In this document: piece after piece, positions 34,897 to 41,221 of the stretch
Position numbering within the stretch: position 1 is the first letter of the stretch
How the letters are laid out: each line of letters begins with the position of its first letter
NCBI GenBank assembly: GCA_040752025.1
Contig: JBFMFR010000060.1
Coordinates: 1-41,221, forward strand
Origin: JBFMFR01 sp040752025
Lineage (GTDB): Bacteria; Chloroflexota; Anaerolineae; Anaerolineales; UBA4823
DNA: 41,221 bases
Direction of reading: 5' to 3'
Notes under the pieces: generated by a model
What the model saw: only the letters and a program-made list of their open reading frames with translations
Told to the model about the DNA's origin: nothing
The model's database searches: none
Program-made: the position numbers and the translations under genes

Positions 34897-36573
34897 TCAA
34901 ACCAACCGGCGAGGCACCCATGCCAGCACGGTGGTGCCCTGGCCTGGATAGGAGGTGATCTCCACGTCTCCACCAACCTTGCGAGCACGCTCGTGCATGT
35001 TCGACAGCCCGTGACCCAAAGTAGAGTTCACCTTACGCAGGTCGAATCCGTGCCCATCGTCCGAAATCTCGAGCAGGACGCGATCGCGCGCCGTCCACAA
35101 GTGCACCTCGGCCTGGTTTGCCCGGGCATGCTTGGCGATATTGGCCAGCGACTCCTGGCAAATATGGAACAGCGCCGTGGCGCTGGCCGCCGGAAAATCC
35201 ACCAGGCCGTTGTCTGGCCCGACCAGGATGGCTTTGGTCTTGGAATTGGATTGGAACTCTTCAACCAGGCGCTGCAACCCCTGTTTGAGATCCTCACCAT
35301 GGAACTGTCGCGGGCGCAGATCGAGGATGTAGGCGCGGATATCCCGGATGATCGAATTCAAGGCATCGATGGACTGCTCGATTTTCTGGCGCGCTTGCTC
35401 TGAATCCTCGTCAAAGGCCATGCGCACGTAATCCAGCGCCAGGCCCACGCCGTAGATCGACTGGATGATGCCATCGTGAAGGTCCATGCCGATGCGCTCG
35501 CGCTCCTCCAACACCGCCAGGCGACGTGACTGCCGGTTCAGGCGGGCGTTCTCGATGGCAATGGCGGCCCAGGTGCCGATAGCCGTCAGCAGGTGCAACT
35601 CGCGTTCATCCAACGTCCGGCTGTGGCGCGTGGCCGCGCTCATCACGCCCACCACTTTACCGCCCGCCGTGAGCGGGATGCAGGCAATGCACTGGAAGCC
35701 TGCATCCAGCACTGCTGGCCGCAGGTAGCGCATATCTTCGCGCAGGTTGGTGCTGATCAGAGGCTTCCCGGTAGCTGCCACCATACCGATAAACCCCTCG
35801 CCAACGCGGAAACGTTCCATATGTGAGAAAGCTTCATCGAAACCACCGCGGTGCAAGGCCAATCGCAGTTCCTGCTCGTTATCCTCGCGCAGGAAGATCT
35901 CGCCGGCTTCCACATGCAGGTAAGACATAACCAACTCGAGGGTTTTGGCGACGATCTCGTCCACGTTCAGGGCGCTGGTCAGGACCGCGGCCACGTCATT
36001 GAGCAGCTTCAGGTCTTCATTGCGCTGACACAGCTCGTCATCGCGTCGCACCAGGGCTTCGTAAAGGCGTGCGTTGGTGATCGCTACAGCCGCATAAGCC
36101 GCCAGCGTTTCGAGCACGTGCTCGTCCTGCTCGGTAAATTCGTGGTAATTGAGCTTGTCCGTCAGGTAAATCTGCCCCAGCAGCCTGTCGCCGGAGATGA
36201 TCGGCACACCCAGGAAAGAGCGCATGTATGGATGGTTAATTGGAAAGCCCACACTGCGCTGGTCTTCTCCGATGTTGGCCACGCGCACCGTACGCCGCTC
36301 TTTACCCATCAGGCCGAGCAAACCCCGCCCCAGAGGGACATTCGAAATTCGCTGGGATTGTTCTCTGCTCATCCCAACCGGGATGAACTGCTCCAAGTCC
36401 CCATCTTCGTTCATCACGCCCACCGCCGCATAGCGCGCTCCCGACTGTTCGCGCGCCATTTGCACGATGCGTTCCAAAACGGTCTCCAACGATAAATCGC
36501 TCACCAACTCCAGGCTGGCGCGGTGCAACGCGGCGAGCCTGTCTTCAAGCTGTTCGCGCGTCAACAATACCAT
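34897..36573 (-). CDS. GAF-GAF sensor histidine kinase (NarL-type, HisKA_3)
   Basis: The start at ATG 36573 is supported by GGTGAGG about eight bases upstream; earlier in-frame codons would run into the divergent gene's leader. The 558-residue protein has two GAF domains (about 20-168 and 190-343), a HisKA_3 dimerisation helix with phospho-acceptor His366 in ERIGMDLHDGIIQSIYG, and a HATPase domain with CQESLANIAKHA (N box), ISDDGHGFD (G1) and GLSNMHERA (G2). There are no membrane segments, so it senses a cytoplasmic signal through the GAF domains. No response regulator gene is adjacent. It is divergent from the HMG-CoA reductase gene. Confidence 0.9.
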   Translation of the reverse strand: MVLLTREQLEDRLAALHRASLELVSDLSLETVLERIVQMAREQSGARYAAVGVMNEDGDLEQFIPVGMSREQSQRISNVPLGRGLLGLMGKERRTVRVANIGEDQRSVGFPINHPYMRSFLGVPIISGDRLLGQIYLTDKLNYHEFTEQDEHVLETLAAYAAVAITNARLYEALVRRDDELCQRNEDLKLLNDVAAVLTSALNVDEIVAKTLELVMSYLHVEAGEIFLREDNEQELRLALHRGGFDEAFSHMERFRVGEGFIGMVAATGKPLISTNLREDMRYLRPAVLDAGFQCIACIPLTAGGKVVGVMSAATRHSRTLDERELHLLTAIGTWAAIAIENARLNRQSRRLAVLEERERIGMDLHDGIIQSIYGVGLALDYVRMAFDEDSEQARQKIEQSIDALNSIIRDIRAYILDLRPRQFHGEDLKQGLQRLVEEFQSNSKTKAILVGPDNGLVDFPAASATALFHICQESLANIAKHARANQAEVHLWTARDRVLLEISDDGHGFDLRKVNSTLGHGLSNMHERARKVGGDVEITSYPGQGTTVLAWVPRRLV

Positions 36574-36620
36574 TCGATCATCCTCACCACATTCCAATTT
36601 TACCCTATTTTGTCTGAGTT

Positions 36621-36637
36621 TTGATAGTTTTTGCCAG
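36621..36637 (+). promoter_or_regulatory. TTGATAG-type direct repeat before HMG-CoA reductase
   Basis: TTGATAG at 36621-36627 is followed one helical turn later by TTGCCAG (36631-36637). Over 17 bases the site matches 40442-40458 at 14 positions. The second half overlaps the proposed -35 box of the reductase promoter. A regulator site is inferred. Confidence 0.4.
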
Positions 36638-36659
36638 TTTCTTTCCCGTAAGATGTACT
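36631..36659 (+). promoter_or_regulatory. Candidate promoter for HMG-CoA reductase
   Basis: TTGCCA (36631-36636) is spaced 17 bases from TGTACT (36654-36659), matching the sigma-70 consensus at 5/6 and 4/6 positions. The start codon lies 20 bases downstream, so the leader would be very short, and no clear ribosome-binding site is visible. Confidence 0.4.
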
Positions 36660-36679
36660 CTGACCTTTGCGAAAATCCT

Positions 36680-37981
36680 ATGGCACACACTTCACGCATT
36701 TCTGGATTCTATAATCTGAGCCTGGCCGAGCGCTTAGCGCAATTGGACCAGCAGGGCGAGCTTGACCCTCAGGAACTGGCCGCATTGAGCGCCGCCGCCG
36801 GGCTGGCGCCGGACCAAGCCGACCACATGATCGAGAACGTGGTGGGGCTGTACGCCCTGCCGCTGGGCATCGCCTTGAACTTCCAGGTGAACGGCCGTGA
36901 TGTGCTGGTGCCAATGGTGATCGAAGAGCCTTCGGTTGTTGCCGGGGCTTCGTTCATGGCGAAACTGGCGCGCTCCGGAGGCGGCTTCCTGGCGCATACC
37001 ACCCCGCCCGAGATGATCGGGCAGATCCAATTGTTGGATATTCCCGATCTGCACACTGCCCGCCTGAACATCCTGGAAAAACGTGATGAACTGCTGGCCG
37101 AAGCCGGCGAAATCGACCCGGTATTAAAAAAGCTGGGGGGCGGCCCGCGCGACTTGCAGGTCCGTCTGATCGAAAATTCGGCGGTTGGCCCCTTCCTGGT
37201 GATCCACTTGATTTACGATGTGCGCGATGCCATGGGCGCCAACGCTGTCAACACCGCCGCCGAGCGCCTGGCGCCGCGCCTCGAAGCGCTGACTGGTGGG
37301 CGCGTGCACCTGCGCATCCTGTCCAACCTGGCCGACCGCCGCCTGGCGCGGGCGCGCTGCAGCATCCCGCTCGACCAGTTGGCCTTCGATGATTTCAGCG
37401 CCGTGGAAGTGCGCGACGGGATCGTTGCCGCCTGGGCCTTCGCCGCCGCCGACCCTTACCGCGCCGCCACGCACAACAAAGGCATCATGAACGGTGTAGA
37501 CGCGGTGGTGATCGCCACGGGCAACGACTGGCGCGCCATCGAAGCCGGGGCGCACGCCTACGCCGCCCGCAGCGGGCAGTACACCTCATTGAGCACCTGG
37601 GGCCAGGACACCCAGGGCAACCTGGTCGGCACGCTGGAGATGCCTATGGCCGTTGGGATCGTGGGTGGGGCGACGCGCGTCCATCCCACCGCTCGCGCGG
37701 CCCTCAAGCTGATGGGCGTGACTACCGCCAGTCAGTTGGCCGAGATCATCGTCTCAGTCGGGCTGGCGCAAAACCTGGCAGCACTGCGCGCCCTGGCGAC
37801 CGAGGGCATCCAGCGCGGCCACATGAGCCTGCACGCCCGCCAGGTGGCTATCGCCGCCGGGGCGCAAGGCGAGATGATCGAGCGCCTGGCCCAGCAACTG
37901 GTCGCCGAAAAAACGGTGCGCATCGACCGGGCCGAAGAATTGCTGCGCGCCTGGGATTCTGCTACACCAACCGGCGAATGA
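36680..37981 (+). CDS. mvaA: Class II hydroxymethylglutaryl-CoA reductase
   Basis: ATG 36680 is the natural start; codons before it lie in the divergent promoter region. The 433-residue protein has the class II (Pseudomonas mevalonii-like) pattern: ENVVGLYALPLGIALNF, EEPSVVAGAS with Glu83, a DAMGAN cofactor loop (183-188), NKGIMNG with Lys267, TGNDWR with Asp283 and GHMSLH with His381. The numbers coincide with the catalytic residues described for the P. mevalonii enzyme. The reaction links HMG-CoA and mevalonate with NAD(P)H. With HMG-CoA synthase next to it, the biosynthetic direction is likely, although class II enzymes were first known from mevalonate breakdown. Confidence 0.92.
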   Translation: MAHTSRISGFYNLSLAERLAQLDQQGELDPQELAALSAAAGLAPDQADHMIENVVGLYALPLGIALNFQVNGRDVLVPMVIEEPSVVAGASFMAKLARSGGGFLAHTTPPEMIGQIQLLDIPDLHTARLNILEKRDELLAEAGEIDPVLKKLGGGPRDLQVRLIENSAVGPFLVIHLIYDVRDAMGANAVNTAAERLAPRLEALTGGRVHLRILSNLADRRLARARCSIPLDQLAFDDFSAVEVRDGIVAAWAFAAADPYRAATHNKGIMNGVDAVVIATGNDWRAIEAGAHAYAARSGQYTSLSTWGQDTQGNLVGTLEMPMAVGIVGGATRVHPTARAALKLMGVTTASQLAEIIVSVGLAQNLAALRALATEGIQRGHMSLHARQVAIAAGAQGEMIERLAQQLVAEKTVRIDRAEELLRAWDSATPTGE

Positions 37982-38011
37982 TCACTGAAAACCGCTCAAA
38001 TCCAGGCGCTC

Positions 38012-38041
38012 TTGATACAATCTGTTACCTGACGCTATAAT
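38012..38041 (+). promoter_or_regulatory. Strong sigma-70-type promoter for the HMG-CoA synthase gene
   Basis: TTGATA (38012-38017) is followed after 18 bases by a perfect TATAAT (38036-38041). It lies in the 122-base gap after the reductase gene, so the synthase, thiolase-like and DUF35 genes can be transcribed independently of the reductase. The predicted transcript would start right at the hairpin 38048-38070. Confidence 0.65.
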
Positions 38042-38047
38042 CAGGCT

Positions 38048-38070
38048 GCCCGGGGAATTCATCCCTGGGC
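38048..38070. repeat. Palindromic repeat (ATTCA-loop type) in HMG-CoA synthase leader
   Basis: GCCCGGGGA (38048-38056) pairs with TCCCTGGGC (38062-38070), with one G-T wobble, around the loop ATTCA. It has the same design as 23470-23492. It would sit at the very 5' end of the synthase transcript, where it could protect the mRNA. Confidence 0.55.
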
Positions 38071-38103
38071 TTGCATTCCGAGATTTGCAAACAGGCGAGA
38101 ACA

Positions 38104-39180
38104 ATGGACGAAAAAACATCTGAGAACCTGCTCTTGAAACCCGCCCGCCCGGTTGGCATCGTCGGTTACGGCGCTTATGTGCCGCGCTACCGCCTGCCGG
38201 CCTCAGAAGTGGCGCGCATCTGGACCGCTGGAGAAGGCGGCCTGCCGATCAAGGAGAAAGCTGTGCCCGGCCTGGACGAAGACGTGGCCACCATGTCGAT
38301 CGAGGCCGCCCGCAACGCCATGCTGCGCGCTGCCGTGCCGCCCAGCGAAATCCGCGCCGTGTGGGTTGGATCCGAATCGCATCCCTACGCCGTCAAGCCC
38401 ACTTCCACGCTGGTTGCCGAAGCCATCGGCGCCACGCCGCACGTACAGGCCGGCGACTGGGAATTCGCCTGCAAAGCTGGCACCGAGGCCATGGTGGCTG
38501 CCATCGGATTCGTCGGCTCGGGTATGGCCCATTACGCCCTGGCGATCGGCATGGACACCGCCCAGGGCAAGCCCGGCGACGCCCTGGAATATACCGCTGG
38601 CGCCGGTGGTGCAGCCTACCTGCTGGGGCCGGCAGACGAGTCCCTGGCGGTCATCGAGGCCACCTATTCTTACGTCACCGATACGCCTGATTTCTGGCGG
38701 CGCGCCTACCAGAAATACCCTGAGCACGGCCAGCGCTTCACCGGCGAGCCGGCTTACTTCAAGCACATCACCGAGGCCGGGCAGGCGCTGCTGGACGCCA
38801 CCCACACTACCCCCGCCGATTACCAGTACGCCGTCTTCCACCAGCCCAACACCAAATTCCCACAGCGCGTCGCTTCCATGCTGGGCTTCAGCAGGGAGCA
38901 AATCGCCGCCGGGCTGCTGGTCCCGGTGATCGGCAATACTTATGCCGGCGCGGCCATCATCGGGCTGACTGCTGTCCTGGACATTGCACAACCCGGCGAG
39001 CGCATCTTCATGGTCTCCTTCGGTTCAGGCGCAGGCTCGGACGCGTTTGCCATTACCGTCACCCCCGCCATCAGCGAGCGCCGCCAGCGTGCGCCTCGCA
39101 CCCAGGATTACATCGCCCGCCGCACGCAGATCGATTACGCCACCTACACCCGCTATCGCGGCAAACTGACCATCAAATAA
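38104..39180 (+). CDS. Hydroxymethylglutaryl-CoA synthase, archaeal type
   Basis: ATG 38104 is taken as start; an upstream in-frame TTG lies in the leader. The 358-residue thiolase-fold protein begins VGIVGYGAYVPRYRLPASEVARIW, has Glu59 in GLDEDVATMS, the nucleophile Cys123 in DWEFACKAGTEAM and His246 in VFHQPNTKFP, with the closing FGSGAGSDAF. All three catalytic residues of HMG-CoA synthase are present. It condenses acetyl-CoA with acetoacetyl-CoA. In archaea such synthases form a complex with a thiolase and a DUF35 protein, and the same three genes follow each other here. Confidence 0.92.
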   Translation: MDEKTSENLLLKPARPVGIVGYGAYVPRYRLPASEVARIWTAGEGGLPIKEKAVPGLDEDVATMSIEAARNAMLRAAVPPSEIRAVWVGSESHPYAVKPTSTLVAEAIGATPHVQAGDWEFACKAGTEAMVAAIGFVGSGMAHYALAIGMDTAQGKPGDALEYTAGAGGAAYLLGPADESLAVIEATYSYVTDTPDFWRRAYQKYPEHGQRFTGEPAYFKHITEAGQALLDATHTTPADYQYAVFHQPNTKFPQRVASMLGFSREQIAAGLLVPVIGNTYAGAAIIGLTAVLDIAQPGERIFMVSFGSGAGSDAFAITVTPAISERRQRAPRTQDYIARRTQIDYATYTRYRGKLTIK

Positions 39181-39185
39181 CGTAG

Positions 39186-39230
39186 GGGCGATCCCAGCCG
39201 GTCGCCCGTAGGGGCGCACGGCGTGCGCCC
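39186..39230. repeat. Two GGGGCG-type palindromes between HMG-CoA synthase and thiolase-like gene
   Basis: GGGCGA (39186-39191) pairs with TCGCCC (39202-39207), and GGGCGCAC (39212-39219) pairs with GTGCGCCC (39223-39230). Both are preceded by the same GTAGG lead-in. A third unit of this kind lies at 40511-40529. Confidence 0.6.
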
Positions 39231-39243
39231 AAAGGACAGGATT

Positions 39244-40416
39244 ATGAGCCAAGTTGTCATTGCAGGCATTGGACAAACCACGGTCGGCGAACACTGGGAT
39301 CTCTCCTTGCGCGAGCTGGCCCTAAACGCCATCGCCGCTGCCCAAAAAGACGCCGGTGGCTTGAGCCCTCAGGCGCTCTTCGTCGGCAATATGATCGCCC
39401 CGCAAGTCTCCCGGCAGGCGCACCTGGGAGCGCTGGTCGCTGATTTCGCTGGCCTGACCGGCATCGAAGCCGCCACGATCGAGGCGGCGGGCGCTTCTGG
39501 CGCGGCAGCGCTGCGCACCGGCTACCTGGCCATAGCCTCCGGCCAGGTGGAAGTGGCCCTGGTGGTCGGTGTGGAAAAGTTCTTCGATCAGATTGGGGGC
39601 GAGGTCGAGGCCGCGGTAGCCACCTCCGCTGACAGCGATTACGAAGCGCCCCAGGGCCTGACGAGCACCGCCCAGGCAGCCCTGCTGATGCGCCGCTACC
39701 TGCACGAGTTCAACCTGCCCCGCACCGCCCTGGCCGGTTTTCCGGTCATCGCCCACCAAAACGGCGCCGGCAATCCCAACGCCATGTTCCGCAAAGCCAT
39801 CAGCGCCGAGGCTTACCAAAAGGCCGGCCTGGTCAGCGACCCGCTCAACATGTTCGACGTGGCCCCCAACGCCGATGGCGCCGCGGCCCTGCTGCTCACC
39901 CGCCCGGAGCTGCTGCCCCCTGGCTTCCCCCATCCCCTGGTGCGCATTGCTGGCTCCAGCCTGGTGACGGACACCCTGGCCCTGCACGACCGCCCCGACC
40001 CGCTGGCTTTTCACGCCGTGCGCCTCTCGGTAGAACGCGCCTGCGCCAAAGCGCGCATCACTCCACTTCAAGTAGATTTCTTCGAACTCTACGACGCTTT
40101 TTCGATCTATGCCGCCCTTTCCCTGGAATCGGCCGGCTTCGCCGGGCGCGGCGAAGCCTGGAAGCTGACCCAGAACGGTGAAACGCCGGCCGCGCTTAGC
40201 CTGCAGGGCAGCCTGCCAGTCAGCACCTTCGGCGGGCTGAAGGCGCGCGGTAACCCGGGCGGCGCTACGGGCGTGTACCAGGTGGTTGAGGCAGTGCTGC
40301 AACTGCGCGGCCAGGCTGGCCCCAACCAGGTGCCCGAGGCCCGCCGCGCCCTGGTGCAAAGCCTGGGCGGCCCGGCATCTACAGTCGTCACGCATGTGCT
40401 GGAGGCAGGTATTTAG
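39244..40416 (+). CDS. SCP2/archaeal-type thiolase-fold protein lacking catalytic residues
   Basis: ATG 39244 has AAAGGA upstream (spacing about nine). The 390-residue protein has the complete archaeal/SCP2-thiolase layout, including HQNGAGNPNAMF (171-182) and GGLKARGNPGGATG (330-343). The nucleophile position of the usual EAACASG motif is Gly83 (EAAGASG). The usual E-x-HDCF motif reads ELYDAF (281-286), and the His of GHP is Asn337. Normal Claisen thiolase chemistry is therefore unlikely. Retro-aldolase relatives (Ltp2) also lack the Cys, carry a Tyr in that motif and work with a DUF35 partner. In this place it may instead be a scaffold for HMG-CoA synthase and DUF35, or have a new activity. 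It is flanked by both expected partners, 63 bases after the synthase. Confidence 0.85.
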   Translation: MSQVVIAGIGQTTVGEHWDLSLRELALNAIAAAQKDAGGLSPQALFVGNMIAPQVSRQAHLGALVADFAGLTGIEAATIEAAGASGAAALRTGYLAIASGQVEVALVVGVEKFFDQIGGEVEAAVATSADSDYEAPQGLTSTAQAALLMRRYLHEFNLPRTALAGFPVIAHQNGAGNPNAMFRKAISAEAYQKAGLVSDPLNMFDVAPNADGAAALLLTRPELLPPGFPHPLVRIAGSSLVTDTLALHDRPDPLAFHAVRLSVERACAKARITPLQVDFFELYDAFSIYAALSLESAGFAGRGEAWKLTQNGETPAALSLQGSLPVSTFGGLKARGNPGGATGVYQVVEAVLQLRGQAGPNQVPEARRALVQSLGGPASTVVTHVLEAGI

Positions 40417-40433
40417 CCTTTTCCTCGCCGCTT

Positions 40434-40458
40434 CTATCAACTTGATAGTTCTTGATAG
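40434..40458 (+). promoter_or_regulatory. TTGATAG triple half-site before the DUF35 gene
   Basis: CTATCAA-C-TTGATAG (40434-40448) is a perfect 7-bp palindrome, and a third TTGATAG follows at 40452-40458, ten bases after the second. The same direct repeat, slightly degenerate, is found before the reductase gene at 36621-36637. TATATT (40470-40475) and TGCTAT nearby are possible -10 boxes. A regulator binding site is inferred. Confidence 0.45.
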
Positions 40459-40510
40459 CCTCGCCCTAGTATATTTGCTATAGAAAGATCCCCGTTTAGA
40501 GATTCGGTAG

Positions 40511-40529
40511 GGGCGCAAGGCTTGCGCCC
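40511..40529. repeat. GGGGCG-type palindrome before the DUF35 gene
   Basis: GGGCGCAAG (40511-40519) and CTTGCGCCC (40521-40529) form a perfect 9-bp stem, again with a GTAG lead-in as at 39186 and 39212. Confidence 0.6.
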
Positions 40530-40570
40530 TCTGATAAGTTTATTCGTAAATTTATTCAAGGAGCATTGTC

Positions 40571-40981
40571 ATGGAAATACCCCGCCATTGGAGACTGCGC
40601 AAACAACGTTATGGGTTGGTCGGTGAAGTTTGTCCTCATTGCGACGCCAAGCTCTTCCCACCGCGCGATATCTGCCCCGAGTGCGGGCAGGAGGCCAAGA
40701 CCCTGTACCAGTTCAGCGGGCGCGGTGAAGTTTATTCTTTCACCACTGTCTACGACCCTCCGGCTGGCTACGAGGAGAACGCCCCCTACACCGTGGCGCT
40801 GGTCAAGCTCGAAGAGGGCCCCATGGTCACCGCGCAGTTGACCGACCTGGGCGATACCCCGGTCGAGATCGGCACGCCGGTCGAAATGGTCACCCGCCGC
40901 CTGCGCCAGGATGGCGACGAGCGCGGCCTGATCGTGTATGGCTATAAATTCCGCCCAGTTTTAGCCGGTCAGGCGGCATAA
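40571..40981 (+). CDS. DUF35 zinc-ribbon/OB-fold protein (thiolase/HMG-CoA synthase partner)
   Basis: The 136-residue protein has an N-terminal helix (RHWRLRKQRYGL), a four-cysteine rubredoxin-like zinc ribbon (CPHC...CPEC, residues 21-39) and a C-terminal OB-fold region (FSGRGEVYSFTTVYDPPAGYEENAPYTVALVKLEEG). AAGGAG lies seven bases before the ATG. In archaea this family bridges acetoacetyl-CoA thiolase and HMG-CoA synthase; other members pair with Ltp2-type aldolases. Gene order and content strongly suggest it binds one or both thiolase-fold proteins just upstream. Confidence 0.88.
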   Translation: MEIPRHWRLRKQRYGLVGEVCPHCDAKLFPPRDICPECGQEAKTLYQFSGRGEVYSFTTVYDPPAGYEENAPYTVALVKLEEGPMVTAQLTDLGDTPVEIGTPVEMVTRRLRQDGDERGLIVYGYKFRPVLAGQAA

Positions 40982-41001
40982 CTCTACTACATAAAACGAT
41001 T

Positions 41002-41030
41002 ATCGCCCTGGAGGATTTCTCCGGGGCGAT
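41002..41030 (+). terminator. Hairpin after the DUF35 gene, probable terminator
   Basis: ATCGCCCTGGAG pairs with CTCCGGGGCGAT (one wobble) around a five-base loop, 20 bases after the stop, followed by TTCATTTCTC. The T-run is imperfect, but position and stem strength fit the end of the mevalonate block. Confidence 0.6.
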
Positions 41031-41118
41031 TTCATTTCTCAGGGCTTCGCCGCGTTGGCAAAATTTTCTCTCCAACATCTGAGAAATGATGATATCTAGT
41101 ACATCTTGGCATAAATAG

Positions 41119-41221
41119 CTATGCAGAAAGGGCTCTGCCCTGGTAGGTCCATTTGAACGGTTTAGCCATGGTACGGTTGTAATACTCGATGAAGGCCAGA
41201 ACCTTGCGTTTCAGATCGTCG
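41119..41221 (-). CDS. C-terminal end of IS630-like transposase (runs off right edge)
   Basis: On the minus strand the frame from the window edge to the TAG at 41121-41119 reads DDLKRKVLAFIEYYNRTMAK, continuing PFKWTYQGRALSA. The segment FIEYYNRTMAKPFKWTYQG is the typical C-terminus of IS630-family DDE transposases. Only 33 residues are in the window, so completeness of the element cannot be judged. Its terminal inverted repeat should lie in the 88 bases between 41031 and 41118, but I could not identify it. Confidence 0.75.
   Translation of the reverse strand, partial: DDLKRKVLAFIEYYNRTMAKPFKWTYQGRALSA

Noticed and set aside
36467..36679. Upstream extension of the HMG-CoA reductase frame
   Set aside because: The 71 extra codons lie opposite the kinase gene and over the promoter, and lack resemblance to class II reductases, which begin near the chosen ATG.
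1..41221. The two edge elements as copies of one IS flanking a composite transposon
   Set aside because: Only nine residues of the left gene and 33 of the right one are visible, they cannot be compared, and the adjacent non-coding ends (60-112 and 41031-41118) show no convincing shared terminal repeat.

Overview
The window looks like a bacterial chromosome segment, most likely from a Chloroflexota (Anaerolineae-like) genome. That placement is an inference. It rests on an HMG-CoA synthase / thiolase-like / DUF35 block next to a class II HMG-CoA reductase, large numbers of STAND-type NTPases with TPR tails, and a GC-rich core full of short palindromic intergenic repeats. No rRNA, tRNA or CRISPR array was seen.

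Left half (1-19.6 kb, visibly AT-richer). This is an accessory island. It starts at the edge of an insertion-sequence-like gene and a 5'-truncated NTPase gene, followed by a large NTPase-TPR gene and a TylF-type methyltransferase on the + strand. From 19.5 kb back to 5.2 kb a long minus-strand gene train runs: a GlmM-like phosphohexomutase with a strong promoter, an EAD1-NTPase, an NTPase fused to an OmpR-type winged helix, a HAD hydrolase, a second small-NTPase / large-NTPase-TPR pair (paralogous to the + strand pair), a TPR-only paralogue, an SPFH/band-7 coiled-coil protein and an orphan conserved protein. The whole resembles an NTPase-based signalling or biological-conflict locus. No toxic effector is visible in the window.

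Right half (19.8-41 kb, GC-rich). This is ordinary-looking chromosome with several metabolic blocks: hydantoinase/oxoprolinase HyuA-HyuB; a lipoprotein with two polysaccharide-deacetylase-like halves; a lipoprotein esterase; and then a dlt-like block of SGNH/DltD-like protein, MBOAT acyltransferase, DltC-like carrier and fatty-acyl-AMP ligase. That block is predicted to move a fatty acyl group onto an extracytoplasmic acceptor. A PMT-like glycosyltransferase follows. After a TrmH/SpoU methyltransferase and a GAF-GAF histidine kinase on the minus strand comes an early mevalonate-pathway block: class II HMG-CoA reductase, HMG-CoA synthase, a thiolase-fold protein lacking the usual catalytic residues, and a DUF35 zinc-ribbon/OB protein. 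The window ends in the 3' end of an IS630-like transposase.

Most notable: (1) the dlt-like operon in which a fatty-acyl-AMP ligase takes the place of DltA; (2) the active-site-degenerate thiolase inside the mevalonate block; (3) the duplicated NTPase modules combined with EAD1, winged-helix, SPFH and TPR components; (4) a shared TTGATAG-type site in front of two mevalonate-block genes.
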